Shown here in pieces: positions 1 through 10,421 of a DNA stretch of 64,000 nucleotides (positions within the stretch are counted from its first letter, which is position 1; the number at the start of each line of letters is the position of its first letter). The position numbers were made by a program, and so were the translations under genes. Below the pieces are notes generated by a model that saw nothing but the letters and a program-made list of their open reading frames with translations, searched no databases and was not told where the DNA came from. Where the stretch lies: positions 1-64,000 of the forward strand of contig CAMCXX010000003.1 of the NCBI GenBank assembly GCA_945883755.1, written 5' to 3'. The DNA comes from Bifidobacterium breve. Its GTDB lineage: Bacteria; Actinomycetota; Actinomycetes; Nanopelagicales; Nanopelagicaceae.

Positions 1-188
1 CTATCAAAGGCTGTGGCGCGACGACGGGGTGTGGTGCGAACAGCGGTTGATTTGCCCTTAGCTATTGCTGCAAGCTGAGCAACTGCCTCAATCTCATCAA
101 CATTTTCACGTGCTGATGGAACCGCACTTAAGGTTGCGGTGTTTCGAAACAACTCATCTGCTCCAGGCAGACTTACGCGACGGCTCAT
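1..188 (-). CDS. Partial conserved hypothetical protein (N-terminus MSRRVSLPGADELFRNTATLSAVPSAREN...), runs off the window start
   Basis: Open frame from ATG at 188 to the window edge; ATGA overlap with the parA stop. Confidence 0.6.
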   Translation of the reverse strand, partial: MSRRVSLPGADELFRNTATLSAVPSARENVDEIEAVAQLAAIAKGKSTAVRTTPRRRATAFD

Positions 189-1126
189 TTGGATCCTCCA
201 CGGGTAATTAACTCTCGGGCTAAGCGACGATAGGCCGCTGAACCTGTACTGCTGCTTGCATAAACTGTGACCGGTTGTCCAGCGACATTTGATTCAGAAA
301 AACGCACGGTACGTGAAATAATGGTGTCAAATATTTCATTTGGGAACTCTTTATCAATTAGCTCTAGCACCTCGCGTGAGTGACCAGTCTTCTTCTCGAA
401 CATGGTTGCCAAAATTCCGTAGATCGCAAGCTCTGGATTTGTATTCTCTTGAATCTTTTGAATGGTTTTCTTTACCAGAGATAAGCCAAGTACTGCAAAG
501 TACTCGCACTCCATAGGGATAATTACGCCATTTGATGCGGTTAATGCATTGACCGTCAAAGTACCTAGCGATGGTGAGCAATCAATTAAAACAACATCAT
601 ACCTATCTAAAACCGGTGCCAATAATTTACGTAATTTGTGCTCCTTTGCGATCTCAGATACAAAGGCAGCTTCAGCTGCAGCTAAATCCTCATGACCTCT
701 TATGAAATCCAGCCCCGGCACTGATGATTTTAAAATGAAATCTTCAAGCCTTGCTTCATTATCATTTAATAGGTACCAAATTGATCCATACTGCTCACGT
801 AGAGCTGCACCTTTGATTCCTAACCCAGTAGTCATGGAGGCTTGAGAATCAAAATCTATTAGCAACACTCGGCGACCCGTTTCAGCAAGAGCGGCCCCCA
901 GATTTATTGCGGTAGTGGTTTTGCCAACTCCACCCTTTTGATTTACAACTGAGATAACTCGAGCTGTGCCACCTTCAGTTATCTTTGGTGGTTCCGGAAA
1001 ATTTTTAATTTTTCGTCCAAGGACATCAGCTGTGGTAGCTAGCCCTTCCTCTCGAACCTTTGATTTATTGATACCCAAAGTCGATTTAACGTTTTGACGA
1101 GATGTCTGCGAAGCGTTTTTAGCCAT
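185..1126 (-). CDS. parA: ParA/Soj-family ATPase (orphan ParA next to scpAB)
   Basis: Deviant Walker A VVNQKGGVGKTTTAINLG, VLLIDFDSQ; ~50 aa N-terminal extension; next to scpA. Confidence 0.9.
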   Translation of the reverse strand: MAKNASQTSRQNVKSTLGINKSKVREEGLATTADVLGRKIKNFPEPPKITEGGTARVISVVNQKGGVGKTTTAINLGAALAETGRRVLLIDFDSQASMTTGLGIKGAALREQYGSIWYLLNDNEARLEDFILKSSVPGLDFIRGHEDLAAAEAAFVSEIAKEHKLRKLLAPVLDRYDVVLIDCSPSLGTLTVNALTASNGVIIPMECEYFAVLGLSLVKKTIQKIQENTNPELAIYGILATMFEKKTGHSREVLELIDKEFPNEIFDTIISRTVRFSESNVAGQPVTVYASSSTGSAAYRRLARELITRGGSK

Positions 1127-1184
1127 GTGCGCAACCTATGACGGCGTATGTGCAAAGGCAAGGATGTTGAAGTATCTTTTGCGC

Positions 1185-2072
1185 ATGTCGCAGGAAAATT
1201 TACTTAAACCGGAGAGCCAATCTCCATCAATCACCGATGGTCGGGTAGCGGGATTCTCCGTTCATTTAAGTAACTTTGATGGTCCCTTTGACCTATTACT
1301 GCAGTTGATTTCCCGTCATAAGATGGATATCACTGAGGTCTCACTAGGGGCTGTTACCGATGAGTTCATTGCCTATATCCGTCAGCTGGAGAGTTCAGCG
1401 CAGGGCTGGGATCTCGACAAAACCACTGAATTTCTAGTGGTTGCGGCGACCCTGCTTGATCTAAAAGCTGCAAAACTGCTCCCATCAGGTGAGGTGGATG
1501 ATGAATCTGATCTAGCTCTGCTTGAGGCTAGGGATCTGCTCTTCGCAAGATTGTTGCAGTATCGAGCCTTCAAAGAGATCGCCGCAATCTTCCTAGATCG
1601 AATCGATCGCGAGGAGAAGAGCTTCCCGCGTACAGTTTCATTGGAGCCGCATTTCGCTGAGTTATTACCAGAGGTATTAATCGGTGTCGGGGCGCAGCGT
1701 TTCGCTGCGATCGCTAATCGGGTACTAACTCCAAAAACCGCCCCAACCTTTAAAATCGACCATCTTCACCGACCACTTGTTAGCGTGGCAGATGAGGCGG
1801 TCGGAGTTGTCGAACACCTGAGAAAGAGTGGAAGAGCGACCTTTAGAGCCTTGATAGAGGGGGCGCAATCCACATTGGTGATCATCGCTAGATTTTTAGC
1901 CTTGCTTGAACTCTATAAAGAGGGTGTTGTTAGGTTTGAACAGGTAGTCTCACTAGGCGAGCTTCAAATAACTTGGGTAGGTACCACTTCAGGTGAGGTT
2001 GCGGTTAGTGATGAGTTTGACCAACCTGTGGTGCCAATTGATGAGATAGAGAGTGAGACCGATAATGTCTGA
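1185..2072 (+). CDS. scpA: Segregation and condensation protein A
   Basis: FSVHLSNFDGPFDLLLQLISRHKMDITEVSL motif; ORF opens at 1125, but ATG 1185 looks more likely. Confidence 0.92.
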   Translation: MSQENLLKPESQSPSITDGRVAGFSVHLSNFDGPFDLLLQLISRHKMDITEVSLGAVTDEFIAYIRQLESSAQGWDLDKTTEFLVVAATLLDLKAAKLLPSGEVDDESDLALLEARDLLFARLLQYRAFKEIAAIFLDRIDREEKSFPRTVSLEPHFAELLPEVLIGVGAQRFAAIANRVLTPKTAPTFKIDHLHRPLVSVADEAVGVVEHLRKSGRATFRALIEGAQSTLVIIARFLALLELYKEGVVRFEQVVSLGELQITWVGTTSGEVAVSDEFDQPVVPIDEIESETDNV

Positions 2073-2622
2073 AGTTGAACTTCACCGTTGCCTAGAGGCG
2101 ATTCTTATGGTGGTAGAAGAGCCGGTTTCTGAAGTAATTCTGGCTCAAATTATTGAACGGCCAACCGATGAGATTAAGCAAGGGCTTATCAATATGGCGC
2201 AGAAATATCAAAGCGAGGATCGTGGTTTTGAGTTACGACAGGTTTCAGGAGGTTGGCGTTTTTATAGCCACCCAGATATGGCCTCTTTGGTCGAGAGGTT
2301 TGTTTTGGATGGTCAACAAGCACGATTGACTCAAGCAGCCCTGGAAACCCTCTCTGTTATTGCATACAAACAGCCGGTTTCACGAGCTCGTGTATCCGCC
2401 ATCCGAGGAGTTAATGTTGAAGCGGTTATGAAGACCTTAGTGACCAGAGGATTGGTAGAGGAAGCAGGGATAGAGGGGGAGAGCGGGGCGGTTCTTTACC
2501 AAACAACCTCCTTTTTTCTCGAAAAATTGGGATTAAACTCCACCAGCGATCTGCCAGCACTTGCCCCATTTTTGCCAGATATTGATGGATTAGATGAACT
2601 GCTAGCAAATTTAACTGAGTAG
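2065..2622 (+). CDS. scpB: Segregation and condensation protein B
   Basis: ScpB winged-helix, TQAALETLSVIAYKQPVSRARVSAIRGVN; overlaps the scpA 3' end. Confidence 0.93.
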   Translation: MSEVELHRCLEAILMVVEEPVSEVILAQIIERPTDEIKQGLINMAQKYQSEDRGFELRQVSGGWRFYSHPDMASLVERFVLDGQQARLTQAALETLSVIAYKQPVSRARVSAIRGVNVEAVMKTLVTRGLVEEAGIEGESGAVLYQTTSFFLEKLGLNSTSDLPALAPFLPDIDGLDELLANLTE

Positions 2623-2664
2623 AGTTCGGTTTTATTAAAGTTTTTATGGGGTTAAACTTTAAGG

Positions 2665-3399
2665 GTGGCACTCACTAGGTTAAATAAAATCATCGCCGAT
2701 GCTGGTATTGCCAGCCGTAGAGCGGCAGATCAATTAATTCTTGATGGTCGAGTCACCGTTGATGATCAGATCATAATTGAGCTTGGTGGTAAGTATGATC
2801 CGCAAATTAATAAGATTGCGGTGGATGGTGAGAGATTAAATGCCAAAAAGTCTAACTCTTATATAGCGTTCCATAAACCGGCAGGCATTATTTCCACCAT
2901 GTCAGACCCAGAGGGTCGAGCTAATCTTGGGGATTACTTTAAAGACAGGGGTGATCGCCTTTTCCATGTAGGCCGCTTAGATCGTGAATCTGAAGGGCTA
3001 ATTCTGCTAACAAATGATGGGGAGTTAGCCCATAGGGCTACCCACCCTTCTTATGGATTGGAGAAGCGTTACCTTGTTGAGATGGAGGGTGAGTATCTCA
3101 AATCAACCACCGATCAACTGCTCCAAGGGGTTCGGCTTGAGGATGGTTTGGCGAGAGCGCTGAAGGTACTTCTGATTCGATCTACCTCAAAAAACCATCA
3201 TTGGATTGAGATAACCATTCATGAAGGTCGCTATCACATAATTCGAAGATTGATCGAAGCATTAGGAATGAAGGTTCTCAGGTTGGTCAGAATTGATTTT
3301 GGACCAATCAATCTGGGAGATATGAAGGAAGGTCGTCACAGAACGCTAAATGAGGTAGAAGTACTAAATCTATTTACCCTTTTAAAGTTAAATAAATAA
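2665..3399 (+). CDS. rluB: 23S rRNA pseudouridine synthase (RluB family)
   Basis: S4 domain plus HVGRLDRESEGLILLTNDGELAHRATHP; GTG start. Confidence 0.9.
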   Translation: MALTRLNKIIADAGIASRRAADQLILDGRVTVDDQIIIELGGKYDPQINKIAVDGERLNAKKSNSYIAFHKPAGIISTMSDPEGRANLGDYFKDRGDRLFHVGRLDRESEGLILLTNDGELAHRATHPSYGLEKRYLVEMEGEYLKSTTDQLLQGVRLEDGLARALKVLLIRSTSKNHHWIEITIHEGRYHIIRRLIEALGMKVLRLVRIDFGPINLGDMKEGRHRTLNEVEVLNLFTLLKLNK

Positions 3400-3644
3400 A
3401 TAGACATACGTAAAACAGATATATAAATAAACCGTTTTTATATTACAAGCAAATAATCGATAAATACCCTTTTTTATGCCTAGATTTATACCGATAAATG
3501 TATTTATCGATAATCTTGATTGACCCCCCATGACCTTTTATCGATAAATAGATCTGATTTAAATCGAGATACCAGTAAAGCGACACAACCACTTGTAACT
3601 TTATATCTAAACATGATTTCTCTCGCTCTCGCTACCATAGTGGG

Positions 3645-4007
3645 GTGAGAACTAGGGGCATAAGAGGGGCAACTCAGGTTGCTAGCAACTCCCAAGAAGA
3701 TATCACCAGCGGAGTACTTGAATTAGTGAAAAAAATGCTGATAGAGAACTCGGTGAACCATGAGGATCTCATCTCCGTAATCTTCACCGCCACTGTAGAC
3801 CTAACCGCTCAATTTCCAGCTGTTGCCGCCCGTGAAGCCGGGCTAGGCAATGTGCCTTTGCTGTGCAGCGTTGAAATAGATGTTCCAAACTCGCTAGCCA
3901 GGGTTGTTCGTGTGTTGATGCATGTCAACTCTGATAAAGGGTTGGCTGAGATCAAGCATATTTATCTGCATGGAGCGGTTGCGCTTCGGCGTGATATCGC
4001 CCAATGA
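3645..4007 (+). CDS. aroH: Chorismate mutase, AroH type
   Basis: RGIRGAT...FTATVDLTAQFPAVAAREAGLGNVPLLC...; GTG start; precedes tyrA. Confidence 0.88.
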   Translation: MRTRGIRGATQVASNSQEDITSGVLELVKKMLIENSVNHEDLISVIFTATVDLTAQFPAVAAREAGLGNVPLLCSVEIDVPNSLARVVRVLMHVNSDKGLAEIKHIYLHGAVALRRDIAQ

Positions 4008-4062
4008 GCCTTAACCGCTCATTAATTACGGTTTCAGCCGCTGTTAAATTGCAGGATCAGGG

Positions 4063-5118
4063 ATGAAGATTCGAGTAATTGGTTCAGGCTTAATCGGCAC
4101 CTCAATCGCCTTAGCTTTAAAACAATCTGGCTGCTCGCTACAAATGGTGGATACCGATAAAAAAGCTGAGCAACTAGCCAATAAATTAGTTGATGGCGAG
4201 ATATTTGATTTAGTTGATCTGATTATTATCGCAGTAGATATTGCCAGTAATAAATCATTAATTGTTAGTGCGTTGAATGAGAATCCGCACTCGATAGTTA
4301 TCGATGTAGCGAGTGTTAAGTCTAATCTTCTACAAGAGGTTGCTAAGTTATCAGATAATGCGGCAAATTTTGTCTCCTCCCATCCGATGGCGGGTCGAGA
4401 GGTTGGGGGAGGACACTCAGCTCGATCAGATTTATTCAGAGGTAGAGCCTGGATCGGAATTGAGTCCGAGACAATCACTGGTAAAGCCAAGGAAGGGCTC
4501 GAATTTTTAGTAAAAAGTTGTGGGGCAACTTTGTACTGGTATTCGGCCCGCAATCATGATGAGATTGTTGCAAGAATCTCTCATCTTCCGCAATTAATCA
4601 GTAGTGCTTTAGGTTCAGTTGTTAATCAATCCAATGAAGCGGATTTAAATCTGGCCGGCCAAGGATTAAGAGATGTTTTGCGATTGGCGGGATCTGACGC
4701 AAATCTATGGTCGCAATTACTCATAGAGAATTCAGAACCGGTAATGGCGAATTTGCAATTAGTAATCAGTAAATTGCAGATGATTAAGGAGATGATTTCA
4801 AATGGAGATCGGAAGGAGTTGCAACAATTTTTAATTGATGGAAATAATGGTTTAAGAAAAATACCTGGTAAACATGGACTCGTTCAGCGTAATTACGCCT
4901 CTTTGTCTATAGTTATAAATGATGAAGCTGGTCAATTAGCAAAAATATTTAATGATTGCGCCAAAGCCGATGTAAATATTGAAGATCTCAGTATCGAGCA
5001 TTCTCCAGGTCAATTAACCGGTTTAATCACCCTGTCTGTTTCAGAAAAGGATGAAGTAAAATTATTTGATCATTTGTCATCATGTGGCTGGGATGTTTTC
5101 CAAGTAAAAAGTCGATAA
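4063..5118 (+). CDS. tyrA: Prephenate dehydrogenase with C-terminal ACT domain
   Basis: [25 protein letters not shown]-terminal ACT-like segment. Confidence 0.9.
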   Translation: MKIRVIGSGLIGTSIALALKQSGCSLQMVDTDKKAEQLANKLVDGEIFDLVDLIIIAVDIASNKSLIVSALNENPHSIVIDVASVKSNLLQEVAKLSDNAANFVSSHPMAGREVGGGHSARSDLFRGRAWIGIESETITGKAKEGLEFLVKSCGATLYWYSARNHDEIVARISHLPQLISSALGSVVNQSNEADLNLAGQGLRDVLRLAGSDANLWSQLLIENSEPVMANLQLVISKLQMIKEMISNGDRKELQQFLIDGNNGLRKIPGKHGLVQRNYASLSIVINDEAGQLAKIFNDCAKADVNIEDLSIEHSPGQLTGLITLSVSEKDEVKLFDHLSSCGWDVFQVKSR

Positions 5119-5165
5119 ACAAACTTAACCGCTTTGAATCACTGATTAATAGATACAATTTAGCC

Positions 5166-7130
5166 ATGAACAGCTTGGTGCTCGCTATTGATGGTCCTAG
5201 TGGTTCTGGTAAATCATCAACCGCTAAAGCGCTAGCGATCAGGGCAAACTGGTCATATTTGGATACCGGAGCTCTTTATCGGGCGGTAACCTTCCTGGCT
5301 TTACGAGATTCAACAACATCTGAGGAAGAGCTTTTTGATCTGCTCAAAAGAAGTGAGATCCGATTTTCTTGTTCACCCAAAGATCCAAAGATCTATCTGG
5401 ATCAAGTTGATATAACAGATGAGATTAGATATCAGCGAATCAATGAGGCGGTGAGTATTTACAGTGCAATGCCATCAATTAGGCATTACCTGTTAGAGCT
5501 GCAACAAAATTACATAGAAACTGCCCCAGTTGGAATAGTGGTTGAAGGTCGGGATATTGGAACGGTTGTTGCACCAAACGCACCTTTAAAAATTTATCTA
5601 TACGCTGATATCGAAGAGAGGTCTATTCGCCGCGAGAGTGAGTTGATCGAAAGCATTTCCACTACCGATATATCTAAATCTCTCTCTAAGCGGGATGAGA
5701 TGGACTCCACTCGTCAATTATCCCCGTTAGCAAAAGCATCAGATGCGGCAGAGATTGATTCCACGAGATTGTCCCTTCAGGAGGTTGTGGATCAAATTTG
5801 GAAGTGGATGTTGCAGCGAAATTTATTGGGTTTACCAACAATTGCGGTAATTGGACGGCCAAATGTTGGTAAATCAACTCTAGTAAATCGAATGATTGGC
5901 AGACGCGAGGCGATTGTTGAAGATACTCCGGGCGTCACCCGTGATCGGGTTAAATATGAAGCTGAATGGAATGGTAGAAGTTTTTTTCTAGTGGACACAG
6001 GTGGGTGGGAGGTAAAACCGGAAGGTATTTCAGAGAAAATTACCGCTGGCGCAGAAGCTGCCATAGCTGAATCAGATTTAGTTATGTTTGTAATTGATGC
6101 ACAAATCGGCGCTCTTGATGAAGATCAATCACTAGTTAATTTACTGCGCAAAAGTAATAAGAAGGTAATTTTGGTGGCAAACAAGATAGATAATGCTGCG
6201 GATGAATCGGATGCGTACGCACTTTGGAATTTGGGTTTAGGTGAGCCGAGATTTGTTTCAGCATTACATGGTCGGGGCAGTGGCGATCTTCTTGATTTAT
6301 TGATTTCAGAGCTGCCGGAAGTTGGTTCGCAACCAGCAGATGATGGCTATCGAAGAGTTGCCCTTGTCGGTAGACCTAATGTTGGTAAGTCATCATTATT
6401 AAATGTCTTGGCTGGAGCACCTCGTGTGCTCGTAGATGATGCAGAGGGCACGACGCGGGATGCAGTAGATGAGTTAATTGATTTTGGTGGATCAACTTGG
6501 CGCTTTATCGACACTGCCGGTATCAGAAGAAGAGCTCATCAATCCAGTGGCACCGATTATTACGCCTCTCTACGAACGCAGATCGCATTAGAACGAGCAG
6601 AGGTTGCCTTAGTTATCCTGGATGCATCGCAAATTATGACGGAGCAGGATATTCGAATTGTTTCAATGGCTGAAGAGGTTGGGAAAGCTCTCGTGATCGT
6701 GATGAATAAATGGGATCTAGTAGATGAAGAGCGGCAAATAGTGTTGGAGCGGGAGATGGAGCGACAATTAGAACGATACCCATGGGCACAACGAGTTAAT
6801 TTGTCCGCCAAAACAGGTTGGCATCGTGATCGGTTAGCCCCCGCGCTTAGAACCGCATTAAGCAGTTGGGAAAAACGCATACCGACCTCGAAATTAAATG
6901 CATTTTTAGGAGAGTTAGTAGGTGCCAATCCACCCCCGGTTAGAAGTGGAAAGCAGCCAAAGATTAAATTTGCCACTCAGGCTGGCATCTGCCCACCCAA
7001 ATTCGTAGTATTTGCGACAGGTTTTCTAGAGGATGCTTATCGACGATTTATTGAACGTCGATTACGGGAAGAGTTTGGTTTCGCTGGTTCGCCAATTGAG
7101 GTTGCGGTCAAAATAAAGGAGCGGGATTGA
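5166..7130 (+). CDS. Bifunctional cytidylate kinase / GTPase Der
   Basis: N-terminal Cmk ([29 protein letters not shown]) in frame with tandem EngA G domains ([20 protein letters not shown]). Longest ORF opens at 5082, but the cmk start is ATG 5166. Confidence 0.93.
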   Translation: MNSLVLAIDGPSGSGKSSTAKALAIRANWSYLDTGALYRAVTFLALRDSTTSEEELFDLLKRSEIRFSCSPKDPKIYLDQVDITDEIRYQRINEAVSIYSAMPSIRHYLLELQQNYIETAPVGIVVEGRDIGTVVAPNAPLKIYLYADIEERSIRRESELIESISTTDISKSLSKRDEMDSTRQLSPLAKASDAAEIDSTRLSLQEVVDQIWKWMLQRNLLGLPTIAVIGRPNVGKSTLVNRMIGRREAIVEDTPGVTRDRVKYEAEWNGRSFFLVDTGGWEVKPEGISEKITAGAEAAIAESDLVMFVIDAQIGALDEDQSLVNLLRKSNKKVILVANKIDNAADESDAYALWNLGLGEPRFVSALHGRGSGDLLDLLISELPEVGSQPADDGYRRVALVGRPNVGKSSLLNVLAGAPRVLVDDAEGTTRDAVDELIDFGGSTWRFIDTAGIRRRAHQSSGTDYYASLRTQIALERAEVALVILDASQIMTEQDIRIVSMAEEVGKALVIVMNKWDLVDEERQIVLEREMERQLERYPWAQRVNLSAKTGWHRDRLAPALRTALSSWEKRIPTSKLNAFLGELVGANPPPVRSGKQPKIKFATQAGICPPKFVVFATGFLEDAYRRFIERRLREEFGFAGSPIEVAVKIKERD

Positions 7131-7675
7131 TGCTCACCATACCAAATGCAATTACAGCCCTTCGAGCCCTTGGTGTTCCGGCTTTCCTATACTTTTTCTT
7201 GGTGGCGGATCAGCCGGTCATTAGCTTTTTCATCATTATGTTTGGTGGATTAACCGATTACTTTGATGGCAAGGTTGCTCGAGCGTTAAATCAAAGCTCA
7301 GATTTTGGAGCTAAATTTGATCCAACTGTTGATCGTTTGTACATATCAGCGATCGTGATAGCACTTGCGATTAAAGAGTATCTACCGTGGGCCTTGGTCA
7401 TCTCCTTGTTGCTTCGCGATCTAATTCTCCTGATTTTGGTGGTTATCCAACGGATAAGAAATCTGCCATACGCTGAAGTAACCTTTTTAGGAAAGGCAGC
7501 AACCTTTAACCTGTTATACGCCTTTCCTATCCTGCTATTGGATCAGGTAGCGGCGATTTCCCGCTTTACCAATCCGATCGGTTGGGCATTTGCTATATGG
7601 GGATTGGCCTTGTATTTTTACACAGGTTTTCAATACCTAATAACTGGTATTCAAGGTATGAGGAGAGTTTGCTAA
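7127..7675 (+). CDS. pgsA: CDP-alcohol phosphatidyltransferase family protein (PgsA-like)
   Basis: [17 protein letters not shown]...[31 protein letters not shown] motif; SD aaaggag. Confidence 0.85.
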   Translation: MMLTIPNAITALRALGVPAFLYFFLVADQPVISFFIIMFGGLTDYFDGKVARALNQSSDFGAKFDPTVDRLYISAIVIALAIKEYLPWALVISLLLRDLILLILVVIQRIRNLPYAEVTFLGKAATFNLLYAFPILLLDQVAAISRFTNPIGWAFAIWGLALYFYTGFQYLITGIQGMRRVC

Positions 7676-8058
7676 TGAGTATCGCCCCAGATCATCTTTT
7701 TTATACCAAAGAGCATGAGTGGGTTGAAAATTTGGGAAGCAATCGCTACCGCATCGGTATTACTGATTACGCACAATCGGCGCTCGGAGATATTGTCTAT
7801 ATCCAGTTACCGAAAATGAACTCTGAGTTGACCGCTGGCGCAGTTTGCGGTGAGGTAGAGTCAACAAAATCAGTCTCTGAAATTTATGCTCCGATATCTG
7901 GCAAGGTTGTCGCTGTAAACCAATCTTTGGATAAAACTCCTGAAAGTATGAATCAGGATGCATATGGGGCAGGTTGGATTGCCGAAATTGAGGCAGGAGC
8001 AAATTTTGACCAAAGTGCCTTAATGAGTGCGGCCCAGTACCAAGAAATCACCGCTTGA
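7675..8058 (+). CDS. gcvH: Glycine cleavage system H protein
   Basis: FYTKEHEWVE...GITDYAQSALGDIVYIQLP...VESTKSVSEIYAPISG; ATG 7675. Confidence 0.95.
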   Translation: MSIAPDHLFYTKEHEWVENLGSNRYRIGITDYAQSALGDIVYIQLPKMNSELTAGAVCGEVESTKSVSEIYAPISGKVVAVNQSLDKTPESMNQDAYGAGWIAEIEAGANFDQSALMSAAQYQEITA

Positions 8059-8113
8059 CCGCTTTGATTTTGGGCAATAGTGTCAGCCTCTAGTTGAACC
8101 TGAAGGAGATTTT

Positions 8114-8557
8114 GTGGCTGATAAAGCTTTACCACCAAAAGATCTAACCTCAACTCTTAATCTGCGTCAGTTAAGAAGTATTCCTGAGCCTAAGCAAAAT
8201 CAATCTCTTTTAAACACCCTCTCCGAACCGGAGCGCGAAGTTGTTGCAGCCCTACCTAAAGATGCAGGAATCCTGATCATTTTAAGTGGCGCGGGGCTTT
8301 CATCCCGATATTTATTAGATTCAAATAATGTGAAAATTGGCCGAGATTTAAACAATGAAATTTGTTTTGATGACATCACAGTATCTAGATCACATGCTTT
8401 AATCGAGAAGATTGATGGTTCTTACTTGATAAAGGATCTTGGCTCTTTAAATGGCACTTACGTAAATGCAGTTGCCGTGAAAAATGGTGTGCTTAAAGCT
8501 GGCGATGAGATTCAGATTGGCAAGTATCACCTGACTTTGTTTGTAGGGGAGAAGTAA
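8114..8557 (+). CDS. garA: FHA-domain protein, GarA/OdhI-like
   Basis: GRDLNNEICFDDITVSRSHA...DLGSLNGTYVN; GTG start with SD gaaggag; gcvH-garA-merR synteny as in mycobacteria. Confidence 0.88.
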   Translation: MADKALPPKDLTSTLNLRQLRSIPEPKQNQSLLNTLSEPEREVVAALPKDAGILIILSGAGLSSRYLLDSNNVKIGRDLNNEICFDDITVSRSHALIEKIDGSYLIKDLGSLNGTYVNAVAVKNGVLKAGDEIQIGKYHLTLFVGEK

Positions 8558-9267
8558 TGGCTGTTCCAGTTCGCGCCTATCTGAGTATCGGTGAAGTTTT
8601 ATCTAAATTACGAAGTGAATTCTCCGATATCACCATTTCAAAGATTCGCTTCCTCGAGTCAGAAGGTTTGATTGAGCCACAGCGTACGCCTAGTGGATAT
8701 CGTAAATTTACTAATTCAGATTTAGAGAGATTAAGGTTTGTTCTGTTAGCTCAACGAGATCAGTATTTACCGCTGCGGGTTATTAAAGATAATCTCGATG
8801 CACTAGACAGAGGTTTAGTGCCTTCACTTACTGTTGGCGGTATCGCAACACCGCGGCTAGCCACATCAGATGGGGTTGCAAGTGATATATCTGCCGTTGA
8901 GCAGGATTTACGTTTAACTAGAAATGAATTAATTTCAGCTGCTCAAATCTCAGAAGAGCAACTAACCGAGTATGAGTCATACGGCTTAATTTCAATTCGT
9001 GGACGTCATTACGATGGTGATGCTTTGGCAATTGCTAAAAACATTGTTGCAATCTCTGAATTTGGAATTGGTGCACGGCATTTACGTGCCTTCAAAACAG
9101 CAGCTGATCGAGAGGTTGGGTTAGTTGAGCAGGTAACAACTTCGATCAGACGTCAAAAGGGTACTGAATCTAAAGCTAAAGCAGATGAGGTTGAAAGAGA
9201 GTTAGCCTCCTTGTCAATCAAGTTACATGCCAGCTTGGTTCGCGCCGGGCTACACAGATCCAAGTAA
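8557..9267 (+). CDS. ftsR: MerR-family regulator (FtsR/Rv1828-like)
   Basis: ITISKIRFLESEGLIEPQRTPSGYRKFTNSDLERLRFVLLAQRDQYLPL; synteny. Confidence 0.82.
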   Translation: MAVPVRAYLSIGEVLSKLRSEFSDITISKIRFLESEGLIEPQRTPSGYRKFTNSDLERLRFVLLAQRDQYLPLRVIKDNLDALDRGLVPSLTVGGIATPRLATSDGVASDISAVEQDLRLTRNELISAAQISEEQLTEYESYGLISIRGRHYDGDALAIAKNIVAISEFGIGARHLRAFKTAADREVGLVEQVTTSIRRQKGTESKAKADEVERELASLSIKLHASLVRAGLHRSK

Positions 9268-9279
9268 TTATCGCTCTTC

Positions 9280-9753
9280 ATGACTGAGTACTGTTTGGTC
9301 GAGGTAATTGGCGTTCGCGTTGAAATGCCATCTAATCAACCAATTGTTCTTTTGAAGGAGATCGAAGGTGTCAGATATTTGCCGATTTGGTTGGGTAGCG
9401 CAGAGGCAACAGCGATAGCTTTTGTGCAACAGCAGGTTAAACCACCTAGACCATTAACTCATGATCTCTTTAAAACTGTTTTAGATGATTTTAATATTGA
9501 TTTAGAAAGTGTTTATCTAACTAAGTTAGAGGATGGAATCTTCTACGCTCAATTAAATTTTGCTAATTCAAAAACCATCTCAGCTCGACCAAGTGATGCG
9601 ATATCTCTGGCCCTAAGAAGTAACTCGCCAATCATGGCCAGCCTTACCTTGTTAGATGAGGCTGGGATAGAGATTCCAGATCAAGCCGAGGATGAGGTAG
9701 AACGGTTCAAGGAGTTTCTAGATCAGATCAACCCCGAAGATTTCCTCGCCTAA
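9280..9753 (+). CDS. Bifunctional nuclease (DUF151/BFN) family protein
   Basis: VLLKEIEGVRYLPIWLGSAEATAIAF...RPSDAISLALRSNSPI. Confidence 0.87.
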   Translation: MTEYCLVEVIGVRVEMPSNQPIVLLKEIEGVRYLPIWLGSAEATAIAFVQQQVKPPRPLTHDLFKTVLDDFNIDLESVYLTKLEDGIFYAQLNFANSKTISARPSDAISLALRSNSPIMASLTLLDEAGIEIPDQAEDEVERFKEFLDQINPEDFLA

Positions 9754-9810
9754 TCTGCACGTGGGAAGTGAAAACCCTAAAGGTCAGCCTGAGATATTCG
9801 TGTCTAACCA

Positions 9811-9838
9811 TTGAAATGAGCCGCTCAACTTCTACAAT
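9811..9838 (+). promoter_or_regulatory. Candidate sigma70-type promoter for the 9868 merR gene
   Basis: TTGAAA - 16 bp - TACAAT, 30 bp before the ATG. Confidence 0.4.
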
Positions 9839-9867
9839 TAAGCCTTCCCCGTAGAATCGAGTCTGCC

Positions 9868-10374
9868 ATGAGCATTTCCCCTGACATCGGATATCGAGGC
9901 GCAACTGCATGCGTCGCCGCTGGAATTTCCTATCGACAATTGGATTACTGGGCTCGTACTGGTCTAGTTGAGCCAAGTGTTAGAACAGCAGCAGGCTCTG
10001 GATCCCAACGGTTATATGGCTTTCGCGATATTTTAGTTTTGAAAATTGTTAAACGACTTCTTGATACCGGCGTATCACTACAAAATATTAGAACTGCAGT
10101 TGAGCATTTAAGGAGTACAGGTATCTCAGATCTTGAGCGAATTACCTTAATGAGTGATGGCGCATCTATCTATGAGTGCACGAGCCCCGATGACATAGTA
10201 GATCTTTTGCAAGGCGGGCAAGGTGTTTTCGGTATCGCGATCGGCAAGGTTTGGCATGAGGTTGAAGGCTCATTATTGAATCTACAGGGTGAGAACACAC
10301 TGGATGGCAGCGCTGTAGTAAGTGGTGCAAATAACGATGAACTATCAGAACGCAGAAAGCGCAAAGGCGCCTAG
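9868..10374 (+). CDS. MerR-family regulator (Rv1830-like)
   Basis: AGISYRQLDYWARTGLVEPSVRTAAGSGSQRLYGFRDILVLKIVKRLLDTGVSLQNIR; synteny. Confidence 0.85.
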   Translation: MSISPDIGYRGATACVAAGISYRQLDYWARTGLVEPSVRTAAGSGSQRLYGFRDILVLKIVKRLLDTGVSLQNIRTAVEHLRSTGISDLERITLMSDGASIYECTSPDDIVDLLQGGQGVFGIAIGKVWHEVEGSLLNLQGENTLDGSAVVSGANNDELSERRKRKGA

Positions 10375-10421
10375 TAAGTAATACTCTTCCCCTCAGAGCG
10401 GCAAGATACGTGGGGGATTAG

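Noticed and set aside
105-125. parS-like TTTTCACGTGCT near parA
   Set aside because: Only a partial match to TGTTTCACGTGAAACA and it lies inside a coding frame.
4044-4553. 169-aa minus-strand ORF
   Set aside because: Antisense to tyrA; no domain or plausible RBS recognised.
6560-6976. 138-aa minus-strand ORF
   Set aside because: Antisense to the Der part of cmk-der; looks like a shadow frame.
5082-7130. cmk-der fusion as a novel protein
   Set aside because: Bifunctional cytidylate kinase/GTPase Der is already an established actinobacterial architecture.
10375-10421. Glycine riboswitch before gcvP
   Set aside because: Gap is too short and no tandem aptamer features were seen.
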